DNA of 43,847 bases from Nitrospinales bacterium (GTDB lineage: Bacteria; Nitrospinota_A; UBA7883; JACRGQ01), in the NCBI GenBank assembly GCA_023248535.1, contig JAHFEJ010000019.1:1-43847 (forward strand). The letters run 5' to 3'. This document shows positions 26,239-34,686 of this stretch, one piece after another. The notes under the pieces were generated by a model. The model had not been told where the DNA came from, ran no database searches, and worked only from the letters and a program-made list of their open reading frames with translations. Made by a program: the position numbers and the translations under genes. Position 1 is the first letter of the stretch. Each line of letters opens with the position of its first letter.

Positions 26239-27477
26239 ATGAATTACATGAGAAGGCTCTCTTTCGAGCGTAAGGCCGCCGCCCTATTTGTCCTTTTTTT
26301 TGCCGTTGCCGCGGCTTTTGTGCCCGGAGAACGCCGCAGTGTCTATCAGGTATACGATGTTGGCACCCGGTCCGTCATCATAGGGATGAATCCCTACCCC
26401 TCCACCGATTGGCAGGTTTCCCAACCAATACCGGTAGCGCGTTTCGACTGCAGCCCCACTTTTGCCTATTTCTTTTCCCCTTTTTCCACCCATCATGGGC
26501 TGGGGCCGGAGGCGGGCGGTTATGCGTGGGTGATGCTGAATTTCCTGACCTTCATGGCGGGGGTGTGGGCTTTGTTCAGTCTTGTCGACGGCGAACAGAA
26601 ACTGTTGCGGAAAAAATGGTTCCTTCTCGCGTTGCTCCTGCTGGCCGGTGAAATGCCCGGTTCGGTTATGAATGCGCACAATAATGCGTTTATAACCGGC
26701 CTGATGATGCTGGGGACGGGTATCTATATGCGGGGATACAAAGGATGGGCGGCCCTGTTATTGGCGGCGGGGACAAATTTCAAGCTGTTCCCGCTGGCGA
26801 TGGCGTTGTTCCTCGGCCTCGATTTCGGCTTGGGTTTCATTGCCGGTTTTGCCGCTATTGCCGGGGCGCTTTTTTTTCTTCCCGTTCCGATCATGGGAAG
26901 CGCCTCCTACGGAGCCATGTTGGCGGGCTGGTTTGATATTGTGGTGAACGAGCCGCTTAACGCCGCCTATCTCGGTCTGGAACCGGCCCTCCGGTATTAC
27001 GGTTTTCAAATCGCTTCCGCCGAATTCGTGTTTTTCACGCTGGCCAACGCCGGGGCGCTGGCCTTGGCCTCGTATCACCTTCTCAAAAAGGATCGCGGCG
27101 AGTTTATACGGCTTATTATGCCGGCGTTGCTTGGTTTTATCGTCCTGTTCAACCGGCGGGCCGAAAGCCAGAGTTTCATCACCATCGCGCCAGTGTTCAT
27201 TTTTATGCTGCACGCCGCGCTGCGTTCACGCGAAGAGGGGGACGATGCCGGATTCCGCGCCAATGTCCTGTTCATCGTCGCCGGATGGCTGCTCATCTGG
27301 TGGGGTTACGGCCCCTTTTCTTCCCCCATATTCCATGCGACGGCCGAGATGTGGCGGTTCAAAACGCTGGGCGCCGTTCTGATGTATCTCTGGGCATGGG
27401 CCAGGATTGTTATGCACTTCGCCGACAAGATGCAGGCCGAAGGGACGGTCATCCCGGTGGCTGGCACGGCCCAATAG
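26239..27477 (+). CDS. GT87 (DUF2029) family integral-membrane glycosyltransferase
   Basis: This protein of about 412 aa has roughly ten membrane spans and the GT87 pattern near its N-terminus: a charged loop with VYDVGTRSVIIGMNPYPSTD after the first span, where the family's catalytic Asp lies. GT87 enzymes use polyprenyl-phosphate sugars (for example mannose) on the outer face of the inner membrane. I chose the ATG at 26239 (or 26248); the ORF track start at 26080 is a TTG with no support. No ribosome-binding site is visible, and a possible TATAAT lies only 13 bases upstream, so the mRNA may have almost no leader. Substrate unknown. Confidence 0.78.
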   Translation: MNYMRRLSFERKAAALFVLFFAVAAAFVPGERRSVYQVYDVGTRSVIIGMNPYPSTDWQVSQPIPVARFDCSPTFAYFFSPFSTHHGLGPEAGGYAWVMLNFLTFMAGVWALFSLVDGEQKLLRKKWFLLALLLLAGEMPGSVMNAHNNAFITGLMMLGTGIYMRGYKGWAALLLAAGTNFKLFPLAMALFLGLDFGLGFIAGFAAIAGALFFLPVPIMGSASYGAMLAGWFDIVVNEPLNAAYLGLEPALRYYGFQIASAEFVFFTLANAGALALASYHLLKKDRGEFIRLIMPALLGFIVLFNRRAESQSFITIAPVFIFMLHAALRSREEGDDAGFRANVLFIVAGWLLIWWGYGPFSSPIFHATAEMWRFKTLGAVLMYLWAWARIVMHFADKMQAEGTVIPVAGTAQ

Positions 27478-27636
27478 CGGGCGGCCGTCTTAGCGGGAAG
27501 TTCCCGTTTATCTCCCGCACCCCGGCACCGCTTCCACCAAGGGCCGCTCGGAGTATAATAGCCGCATGGTTTTACTCCCCTTTGAGTGGCGTATGGCAGT
27601 TGTCCCGGTTCTATATCCCGCTCCGGTGAAGCGTTC
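27478..27636. promoter_or_regulatory. Intergenic region with a candidate promoter for the sugar operon
   Basis: TATAAT at 27554-27559 lies 78 bp before the transketolase start; the hexamer 17 bp upstream (CTTCCA) matches the -35 at only three positions. GCGGGA (27493) can pair with TCCCGC (27523), and CGGGAA with TTCCCG inside it, but no T-run follows, so termination of the GT87 gene is uncertain. Confidence 0.4.
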
Positions 27637-28425
27637 ATGAAAACCCCGGATTTCGCCCGGTTTTCACAGACCCTGAAAAAAGCCAAGCTGCGCCTTTTAA
27701 AAATGCACTTTGAAAGCGGCATCGGCCATATCGGCGGGAATCTTTCGTCGCTCGACGCGATGCTTTTGCTCCACACGCAGGTAATGCAACAAGACGATCT
27801 TTTCGTTCTTTCCAAGGGGCACTCGGCCGGGGCGCTCTACGTCACGCTCTGGGCGGCCGGTCAACTTTCCGATGACGATCTTCAGCAATTTCACAAAGAC
27901 AACACAAGGCTCCCCGGCCACCCGGTGGGGGGGTGGCACCCCGGCATCCGTTTTTCCACCGGCAGCCTGGGCCACGGCCTCGGCCTCGCGGCGGGGGCGG
28001 CCATGGCCCGCCGCCTGCAAAAGAACAACGCGCCGGTCTACTGCCTCACGTCCGACGGCGAGTGGAACGAAGGTTCCAATTGGGAGTCGGCTCTCTTCAT
28101 CGCCCACCACAACCTGCATCGTGTCACCATCCTGATAGACCGCAACGATCTGCAGGGGTTTGGCCGCACGGGTGAGGTGGCGAACATGGAGCCGTTTGGC
28201 GACAAGTTCCGGGCCTTCGGTTTTGACGTGTTGAATATTGACGGCCACGACCCGCGGGAATTGCATCGCGCGCTGGAACAGCAGGATGGCTTGCCAAAAG
28301 CGGTTATCATGCGGACGGTGAAAGGGCGCGGCGTTTCCTTCATGGAAGACAAAATGGAATGGCACTACCTGCCGATGACGAAAGAGCAGTATCAGCAGGC
28401 GGTGGATGAGGTGGAGCGCGCATGA
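27637..28425 (+). CDS. Transketolase, N-terminal (TPP-binding) subunit
   Basis: This 262-aa protein matches the first third of transketolase, which moves two-carbon units between sugar phosphates using thiamine diphosphate. The TPP/Mg motif appears as SDGEWNEGSNWE near residue 140, with LSKGHSAGALY and GSLGHGLGLAAGAAMA upstream. The ATG at 27637 is chosen over the longer frame start because similarity begins there. The partner C-terminal subunit follows with an ATGA overlap. Split transketolases are typical of archaea and of bacterial sugar-biosynthesis clusters, so this pair may serve a dedicated surface-sugar pathway and not the main pentose phosphate pathway; that is inference from neighbours. 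Confidence 0.9.
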   Translation: MKTPDFARFSQTLKKAKLRLLKMHFESGIGHIGGNLSSLDAMLLLHTQVMQQDDLFVLSKGHSAGALYVTLWAAGQLSDDDLQQFHKDNTRLPGHPVGGWHPGIRFSTGSLGHGLGLAAGAAMARRLQKNNAPVYCLTSDGEWNEGSNWESALFIAHHNLHRVTILIDRNDLQGFGRTGEVANMEPFGDKFRAFGFDVLNIDGHDPRELHRALEQQDGLPKAVIMRTVKGRGVSFMEDKMEWHYLPMTKEQYQQAVDEVERA

Positions 28426-29333
28426 GAAACGCCGTCTGTCAGGCCCTGGTCGCCCTCTCGCAACGCCGCCGGTTCGCTTTTCTCACCGGCGATCTCGGTT
28501 TTATGGCGCTGGAACCGCTGCGCGAGGCGATGGGGGAACTGTTCATCAACGCCGGTGTGGCGGAGCAGAACATGGTCTCGGTGGCGGCGGGGATGGCCAG
28601 CGAGGGGCTTCCCGCGTGGGTCTACAGCATCGCGCCGTTCGCCTATGCCCGCCCGTTCGAGCAGATACGGAACGATGTCTGTTCCCACCGGCTTAATGTG
28701 AAAATTGCCGGTAACGGAGGGGGCTACGCCTACGGCTCAATGGGGGCGACGCACCACGCGCTGGAGGATTATGGCGCGATGCTTTGCCTGCCGCACATGC
28801 GGGCCTATGTCCCCGCGTTCGGTCTGGATGTCGCGCCGATTGTGGACAAAATGGCCGATACGCCATCGCCCGGCTACCTCCGGCTTGGCCGCTGCGAAAA
28901 ACCGGCGGGGTTTGAACTCCCCCCGTATGCGGGATGGCGCAAAATACTTTCCGGCGCCGGGCCGGTGATCGCCGCCATCGGCCCCATCGCCGGCGGCTTT
29001 ATCGGCAAGCTTGCCGCGATGGATGAACAAAAGCGCCCCGCGCTTTGGGTGGTTTCGGAACTGCCGCTTGAGCACAATCCGCCGCCAGCCGGATTTGCGG
29101 CGGATGTGAAAAAAAGCGGCGGGCTATATGTAGTGGAAGAACATTCCGCGCATGGCGGCTTGGGCGAGGCATTGGCCAGGGTGTTGGCCCTGGCTGGCGG
29201 AATCCCCCCCCGGTTCGGCCACTTTCACGCGAAGGGATACCTGTCGGGCCGGTTCGGTTCGCAGCAGTTTCACCGCAAAGAATGCGGGATTGACGCCGAT
29301 ACCGCTCTCGGCGTCATAATGGAAGGACGATGA
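28422..29333 (+). CDS. Transketolase, C-terminal subunit
   Basis: The 303-aa partner contains the pyrimidine-binding domain (FINAGVAEQNMVSVAAGMAS, with the catalytic Glu in VAEQN) and the C-terminal transketolase domain (VVEEHSAHGGLGEALA). Together with the preceding subunit it should make one active heteromeric enzyme. It overlaps both neighbours by four bases (ATGA each), so three proteins in this operon are translationally coupled, including the epimerase-glycosyltransferase fusion that follows. Confidence 0.9.
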   Translation: MRNAVCQALVALSQRRRFAFLTGDLGFMALEPLREAMGELFINAGVAEQNMVSVAAGMASEGLPAWVYSIAPFAYARPFEQIRNDVCSHRLNVKIAGNGGGYAYGSMGATHHALEDYGAMLCLPHMRAYVPAFGLDVAPIVDKMADTPSPGYLRLGRCEKPAGFELPPYAGWRKILSGAGPVIAAIGPIAGGFIGKLAAMDEQKRPALWVVSELPLEHNPPPAGFAADVKKSGGLYVVEEHSAHGGLGEALARVLALAGGIPPRFGHFHAKGYLSGRFGSQQFHRKECGIDADTALGVIMEGR

Positions 29334-31303
29334 CCCCGGAATTGAAGTCCAAGATAGAGCGGTTGCAGGGACCGATTCTCGTTTTAGGGGCCAGCGGCTT
29401 CGTGGGGGCGAACCTCTTCCGTATGTTGCTGGCGGTGCGCACCGATGTGTTTGGCACCAAAACGCAGCAGTCGGCCTGGCGGCTGGAGGGGCTGCCGGAA
29501 CAGAACGTCCTCGTCACCGACCTGCTGGTGGATACCAACATCAAAACGCTCGTCGAGACGGTGCGCCCCCGCACCGTGTTCGATTGCGTGGCGTACGGCG
29601 CGTATTCGTTTGAAACCGATTTCGATCTCATCTACCGCACCAACATCAACTATACGGTGAAGCTGCTGGAAGAGTTGCGGAAGCATGGCGCGGTCCGCTA
29701 CATACATGCGGGAAGCTCTTCGGAGTACGGTGATAACGCCTCCGGCCCCGATGAAGACGCCCCCCTCGCGCCCAACAGCCACTATGCCACCAGTAAAATG
29801 GCGGTGGCGGGGATGCTGCGCTACTACGGAAAGAACCTCCGCTTCCCCTGCGCCAACCTGCGGCTTTACTCCATCTACGGCCCTTACGAAGACGCCTCAC
29901 GGCTGATTCCCACGCTGATCGCCAAAGGGATGGCGGGAAAATACCCGCCGTTCGTCAATCCCGAAATTTCACGCGATTTCATATATGTCGACGATGCCTG
30001 CGAGGCGTTCATCGACACCGCGCTTAATTTGCGGGAGGAGCACTGGGGCGAGTCGTTCAACGTCGGCAGCGGCGTGCGGACGAAAATATCCGGTATGGCG
30101 GCCGTGGCGCGCGGTGTTTTCGGCATCGCCGAAGAGCCGAAATACGAAATGCAGAACCGCGCATGGGATGTGCAGGAGTGGTATGCCAATCCGGCCAAGG
30201 CCAAGCGTCTGCTCGGCTGGGAAGCCCGTACCACGCTGCGCGACGGCCTTCTGAAAACCGTGGCGTGGTACCAAGGGCTTAAGGAGCCGGAAAAATACCA
30301 CCGCTCGTCCAAGCGGCAGGGGGTGGATACCGTGTTCAGCATCTCCGCCATCGTCGCCTGCTACAAGGACGGCCAGGCGGTTCCCATCATGTACGAACGG
30401 CTGGTGAAGGTGTTCACCGCGCTCAACATCGACTACGAGATCATATTCGTCAACGACAACAGCCCCGATGACAGCGAAGAGGTCATCCGCGGCATCAGCG
30501 CGCGCGACCGGCGCGTCATCGGCATCACGCATTCGCGCAACTTCGGTTCGCAGGCGGCCTTCCGCAGCGGTATGGAGATCGCCACGAAAAACGGCTGTGT
30601 GCTGATGGATGGCGACCTGCAGGACCCGCCGGAGATCATCACGCAGTTTGTGGAAAAGTGGAAAGAGGGATATGAGGTGATTTACGGCGTGCGGGTGAAA
30701 CGCGAGGCGCCGTTCCACATGCAGTTGGCGTACAAGCTCTTTTACCGCATGTTCGAGTGGTTCTCGTACCTGAAAATCCCGCGTGATGCCGGCGATTTCT
30801 CGCTGCTTGATAAAAAAGTGGTCAAGGCCATTATCCGCTTTCCCGAACGCGATGCCTTCATCCGCGGCATCCGCGCGTATGCCGGATTCCGTCAGACGGG
30901 CATCCCGTATGTCCGCCCCGAGCGGATGTTCGGTCAAACCACCAATAATCTGCTCAAGAATCTCGACTGGGCGAAAAAAGGGATACTCTCATTCAGCAAC
31001 ACGCCGTTGAACATGCTGAGTTTTTTCGGCTGGGCGCTCTTCGGCGTTTCGGTTCTGCTTGCCGCCGTCGAGATAGCCCTGAAGCTGATGTTCCCCGATA
31101 TCGCCCCCAAGGGGGCCACCACCATGATCCTGACGGTGATCTTCTTCGGCTCCATTAACCTCCTCGCTCTCAGCATCGTGGGCGAATACATCGCCAAAAT
31201 ATTCGAAGAGGTGAAACAGCGGCCCCGCTTCATCCGGCGGAATATCGTGATGAACGGCGAGGTTCGCCAGGCCTCGGAAACGCAGGCGCAGGGGCGGGAG
31301 TAG
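29330..31303 (+). CDS. Fusion: NAD-dependent epimerase/dehydratase + GT2 glycosyltransferase with membrane anchor
   Basis: One 657-aa frame carries two enzymes. Residues about 14-310 are an extended SDR epimerase/dehydratase: GASGFVGANLF at 20-30 for the dinucleotide, Ser in HAGSSSEYG, and the YATSK catalytic Tyr152/Lys156. Residues about 333-560 are a GT2 enzyme of the dolichyl/undecaprenyl-phosphate sugar transferase type (IVACYKDGQ, FVNDNSPDDS, MDGDLQDPPE). Two C-terminal membrane spans follow (about 562-585 and 603-625). The likely outcome is that a nucleotide sugar is made and moved onto a lipid carrier by one polypeptide. There is no frame break in the linker. The GT87 enzyme upstream could use such a lipid-linked sugar. 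Confidence 0.9.
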   Translation: MTPELKSKIERLQGPILVLGASGFVGANLFRMLLAVRTDVFGTKTQQSAWRLEGLPEQNVLVTDLLVDTNIKTLVETVRPRTVFDCVAYGAYSFETDFDLIYRTNINYTVKLLEELRKHGAVRYIHAGSSSEYGDNASGPDEDAPLAPNSHYATSKMAVAGMLRYYGKNLRFPCANLRLYSIYGPYEDASRLIPTLIAKGMAGKYPPFVNPEISRDFIYVDDACEAFIDTALNLREEHWGESFNVGSGVRTKISGMAAVARGVFGIAEEPKYEMQNRAWDVQEWYANPAKAKRLLGWEARTTLRDGLLKTVAWYQGLKEPEKYHRSSKRQGVDTVFSISAIVACYKDGQAVPIMYERLVKVFTALNIDYEIIFVNDNSPDDSEEVIRGISARDRRVIGITHSRNFGSQAAFRSGMEIATKNGCVLMDGDLQDPPEIITQFVEKWKEGYEVIYGVRVKREAPFHMQLAYKLFYRMFEWFSYLKIPRDAGDFSLLDKKVVKAIIRFPERDAFIRGIRAYAGFRQTGIPYVRPERMFGQTTNNLLKNLDWAKKGILSFSNTPLNMLSFFGWALFGVSVLLAAVEIALKLMFPDIAPKGATTMILTVIFFGSINLLALSIVGEYIAKIFEEVKQRPRFIRRNIVMNGEVRQASETQAQGRE

Positions 31304-31307
31304 CCGC

Positions 31308-32204
31308 GTGCAATTGCGTGAACGGCGCTGCCCGGTCTGCGGCGCCGATTGTTCTGAAAACCTGTTCGCCGATGCCCGCTACGACGCCGCCAAACTGAAT
31401 GCCTTCGCCTACGCCTCGCGCAAAACCCCGGAGGGGATGCATCTGCGGCTTGTCCGCTGTGATGCGTGCGACCTGATCTACGCCACTCCCGTCCCCGCGA
31501 TGGATGGATTGGCCGATGCCTACGAAGCGGCCGCGTTCGACAGCGGCGAAGAGGCCGCGCGGGCGGCGAAGACCTATATCGCCCACATCATGCGCCGCGT
31601 GCACAGGCTGCCAGACCGGGCGGGCGCGCTTGATATCGGCACCGGCGATGGGGCGTTCCTGGAGCGGCTTCTCGAAAACGGTTTCACCGGCGTGGCGGGG
31701 GTGGAGCCATCGGACGCTCCCATCAGGGCGGCGAAGGAACATATCCGTCCGCTCATCCGCAAAGGGATTTTCCATGAATCGGATTTTCAGCCGGAAAGTT
31801 TTTCGCTGGTCACCTGTTTTCAAACATTGGAACACCTGCCTGATCCCGCCGCCGTCTGCGCCGCCGCTTTCCGCCTCCTCAAGCCGGGCGGAGCGTTCGC
31901 CGTCGCCTGCCACAACCACCGTGCGTTTTCCGCCAAACTGCTCGGCATGAATTCCCCCATTTTCGATATCGAGCACCTCCAGCTTTTTTCGCCGCGCGGC
32001 GTTACGCGCCTTTTTGAAACAGGGGGATTTAAGGAGATTGAGGTCTCTTCGGTGGTGAACACCTATCCGGCGCACTACTGGATAAAACTGTTGCCGCTGC
32101 CCGCCAAGGACATGTTGATCGGATTGCTGAAGGCGTCCGGTATTGGGTACATTCCCGTGCCGCTTCCGGCGGGGAACCTCTTCGCCGTTGGATTCAAAAA
32201 ATAG
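31308..32204 (+). CDS. SAM-dependent methyltransferase with N-terminal zinc-ribbon-like Cys pairs
   Basis: The 298-aa protein starts at GTG 31308, five bases after the fusion gene. It opens with CPVCGADC and a second pair CDACD near residue 49, suggesting a zinc-binding module, followed by a class I methyltransferase fold: motif I ALDIGTGDGAFLERL near 107-121, VTCFQTLEHLPDP near 171-183, and LKPGGAF. This layout is common among methyltransferases of sugar and surface-polysaccharide clusters. The target is unknown. It is the last gene of the operon and faces the convergent restriction gene 45 bp away. Confidence 0.85.
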   Translation: MQLRERRCPVCGADCSENLFADARYDAAKLNAFAYASRKTPEGMHLRLVRCDACDLIYATPVPAMDGLADAYEAAAFDSGEEAARAAKTYIAHIMRRVHRLPDRAGALDIGTGDGAFLERLLENGFTGVAGVEPSDAPIRAAKEHIRPLIRKGIFHESDFQPESFSLVTCFQTLEHLPDPAAVCAAAFRLLKPGGAFAVACHNHRAFSAKLLGMNSPIFDIEHLQLFSPRGVTRLFETGGFKEIEVSSVVNTYPAHYWIKLLPLPAKDMLIGLLKASGIGYIPVPLPAGNLFAVGFKK

Positions 32205-32249
32205 CCCACTTTATTCGACGAATTTTACGCGTATGCCAGAGAAATTACG

Positions 32250-33056
32250 TTAGGTGATTTTAAATGCCCTTTTGCGATAATTGATCAAATCCTCATCAGT
32301 CATTTGCTCTGGTGGAACAAGCCGATAATGTTTTTCGTCGCTGATCGCGATACCGCTCTCGCCTTCTTCAAATGCGAATAGAGCGATAAGGTTGCGCTCA
32401 ATAAACTGAGCCGCAATAGGACGGCAAACCAATTGAGGAAATTTCGTTGCGCATAATCCAAAGTCCTGTTCAATTTGGACTATGCCAAGTTGATCGGTCC
32501 CGCCTTTGGCTTGTACAGGAAAAACGTACTGAGCACCACGCTGATCAACCCCAACGTAAATTTCATCTGTTTCAACTTGGCCCATCTCCGGTACCGTTGT
32601 GCGCAGATGGTTTTGGAGTGAATAACAAGTTATCCCGGTAAAAATATCGATGAGCCGATTATATCGAAGTTTTGTTAATAGCCCTTGTTCATCGTTGAAG
32701 GAATATTTTGAGATGATTCCCGGCGTGGCATCGGGAATTTTAGTTTCGGCTAATAAGGTATTCGGGAGAATGCGCGGCATGGCGGTTAAGGAAAATTTGT
32801 ATTTTGCTTGCCCTGTTGGCCGTATAACCCATTCCAATCCTTCAGGGGCACGTTTGCGGATGGCTTTCGGTAGTGCTGCGCGATACCGGAAGCTATAAAC
32901 GATGTCGCCGAGATTTTTCGGAAGTTCAACGCCCAGCTTAGCTGCAGCAGTCACCAAATCTTCACGCTTAAAGGCAACTTCCCTAAGTCCTTCTTTGTAA
33001 TATCTTAAGAAAATATTTTCGATCAGTTTGGAGTAACGGTTTGCGTTAGTTGCCAT
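32250..33056 (-). CDS. Probable type II restriction endonuclease
   Basis: This 268-aa protein lies 13 bp behind a DNA methyltransferase gene and is most likely its restriction partner. A possible PD-(D/E)XK-type nuclease core is visible: ETDEIYVGVD (residues 162-171), then a strand VFPVQAKGG in which Q182-A-K184 would replace the E-x-K. No close family or cleavage site is recognised. The gene is clearly richer in A and T than its neighbours, with more TTA, AAA and ATT codons, which fits horizontal transfer. The function call rests on context plus a weak motif. Confidence 0.68.
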   Translation of the reverse strand: MATNANRYSKLIENIFLRYYKEGLREVAFKREDLVTAAAKLGVELPKNLGDIVYSFRYRAALPKAIRKRAPEGLEWVIRPTGQAKYKFSLTAMPRILPNTLLAETKIPDATPGIISKYSFNDEQGLLTKLRYNRLIDIFTGITCYSLQNHLRTTVPEMGQVETDEIYVGVDQRGAQYVFPVQAKGGTDQLGIVQIEQDFGLCATKFPQLVCRPIAAQFIERNLIALFAFEEGESGIAISDEKHYRLVPPEQMTDEDLINYRKRAFKIT

Positions 33057-33069
33057 TGAGGAGTTTTCC

Positions 33070-34368
33070 TTAATAGTTCCCGGGCCATTGCAAAACTACA
33101 ATTTCTTCCCGCATTTGTTTTCGCGTTGTGGTCGAAAGACGGGTTCTAAAGAGATCAATGCTTACTACTCGGTAACCCAAGGACTGAGCAATATCTGCAA
33201 GCAACTGTCCAGTGTGGATCATTACCTGTAGGTATGATGCTTGGTCGCCAACCACATAGCCAAGATAAGCACCCGGTTTAAGAAATGGCCTCAGCTCCGC
33301 TAAATGGCGGGCCATTCCACCAAAATACAATTTTGTCACCTTGCCATAAAGTTTTTCAAATCCCGACGTTTTGCCAAGGGCAATCCGGCGTTCTTCAATC
33401 TCCGCCGCAATTGACTGAACTGCTATGTTTTCCGCCACCCAAGCATCGTCATTATCACCCTTGTAAACATTGCGAGTGTTTGATCTGAGTAACCCTTTTT
33501 TTAAAGTCCGCAATTCTTCTTTGCTACTAATGAATCCGAGCATTACAAGTTCCAGTCGGGTAGCGCGTGAGTAGTCTTTTTCGTTTGGGTAGGGGGGGGA
33601 AGTAAAAACAGCGTCGATGCTGTTTGGACGCAGCAAGGTGGATATCTGTCTGGAGTCCGAATGATGAACGGTCGAAGGTGCAAGTGGCAACCGGACGTTG
33701 CGCAAGTCTGTTGCGATAGATTTCACCTCGTATAGCCAATTTTCAACAACTGGTGCATCAACTTTCTTGCTTCGACGCACACCTACTTCAGGCCCAAAAT
33801 GAAGGTTGCTGATAGAAGATACAAGTGCCTTGGCAAGAGCCAACTTTTCGTGGCGTTGAAAAACTAGATTTGCCTCACCGTAAAGCTGCTCAAGCAATAC
33901 TAACGACTTGTGGAGTGGCAATGGACTGATTGAATCCTTCAGAAGCAAGGAGTGCGCTTCCTCTGGCAATTTTCTAAAAACCAACCCATTTTTCGACATA
34001 AGCGCTTTTTGGGCTAGTTTTCCAACAAGGGAGGAGTGCTTAATAAGTCCATCAGGATCGACGCTCCAATCTACTTTGACAGAACTTGCAAAGTGAGCCA
34101 TAGAATTTGCCTCAATTCCGATACTTGATATGCCATGAAGCTTTGCTTCAACAAGAGTTGTGCCTGTTCCGCAAAACGGGTCAAGGACGGTTTGGCCGGG
34201 TTTCAACCCAAAGCGTTCAAAATAGTTTCGAACCAAGTGAGGAGGAAAGGACAAAACAAATCTATACCAATCATGGAATTGCTTGTCGTTGGCGTCTAGT
34301 TTATTAACCGTGCCATTTGTCTTTGGGGGGACGGTTCTTATGTCTGTTGGAAAAAGACCAAATTGCAT
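33070..34368 (-). CDS. DNA (cytosine-N4 or adenine-N6) methyltransferase of a type II RM system
   Basis: The 432-aa enzyme has the SAM-binding motif VLDPFCGTGTTLVEAK near residues 61-76 and the catalytic TSPPYPNEKDYSRA motif near 254-267. The order (SAM motif first, long spacer, then SPPY) suggests the alpha class with the target-recognition region between. SPPY is compatible with m4C or m6A, so the modified base is open. I chose ATG 34368, with GGTGGAG upstream, over GTG 34380. It precedes the nuclease gene, so the protective enzyme would be made first. Composition is AT-richer than the surrounding chromosome. No controller (C protein) gene is visible. Confidence 0.87.
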   Translation of the reverse strand: MQFGLFPTDIRTVPPKTNGTVNKLDANDKQFHDWYRFVLSFPPHLVRNYFERFGLKPGQTVLDPFCGTGTTLVEAKLHGISSIGIEANSMAHFASSVKVDWSVDPDGLIKHSSLVGKLAQKALMSKNGLVFRKLPEEAHSLLLKDSISPLPLHKSLVLLEQLYGEANLVFQRHEKLALAKALVSSISNLHFGPEVGVRRSKKVDAPVVENWLYEVKSIATDLRNVRLPLAPSTVHHSDSRQISTLLRPNSIDAVFTSPPYPNEKDYSRATRLELVMLGFISSKEELRTLKKGLLRSNTRNVYKGDNDDAWVAENIAVQSIAAEIEERRIALGKTSGFEKLYGKVTKLYFGGMARHLAELRPFLKPGAYLGYVVGDQASYLQVMIHTGQLLADIAQSLGYRVVSIDLFRTRLSTTTRKQMREEIVVLQWPGNY

Positions 34369-34477
34369 ATTAGGCTCCACCCACCAGTTGGAAGGGAATG
34401 TAAATATTATCTTCAGCTATACCGCATGGGAAGGTTGTAGGCTAAATTTGTCCATCTCATTTTTCCCAAATGACATC

Positions 34478-34483
34478 ATTATA
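34478..34483 (-). promoter_or_regulatory. Possible -10 box of the RM operon
   Basis: On the minus strand a perfect TATAAT lies about 110 bp before the methyltransferase start. No good -35 is found at 16-18 bp, so this is only a candidate. Confidence 0.3.
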
Positions 34484-34646
34484 TCCGTTCCGCAATGAAT
34501 GATGGAAACTATATGAAATTCGGTTAATAAAACAAAGTTATTGATGATTTTTTTTACCGATTAGCCAGTTTGAGAATTACTGAGAGCTAACATCAAGTGA
34601 GAAGATAATTGAGGTGCTGGAATCGGGGCTAGGTCTATCTTAATTT

Positions 34647-34686
34647 CGCGCCAATCGCAGGATAGGATTCTGTAAGCGTTGGCGCG
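34647..34686 (-). terminator. Hairpin at the 3' end of merR
   Basis: CGCGCCAA and TTGGCGCG form a perfect 8-bp stem, extended by CGC/GCG past a single bulged T, with a 17-base loop. It directly follows the merR stop on the minus strand. The sequence after it (AAATTAAG) is not a proper U-tract, so termination is plausible but unproven. Confidence 0.45.

Larger units (their letters stand above)
34381..34686. other. AT-rich intergenic region upstream of the RM genes
   Basis: No supported ORF. It contains the candidate -10 box and, at its right edge, a hairpin next to the merR stop. The AT-rich character ends sharply near 34640, which probably marks the edge of the acquired segment. Confidence 0.45.
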
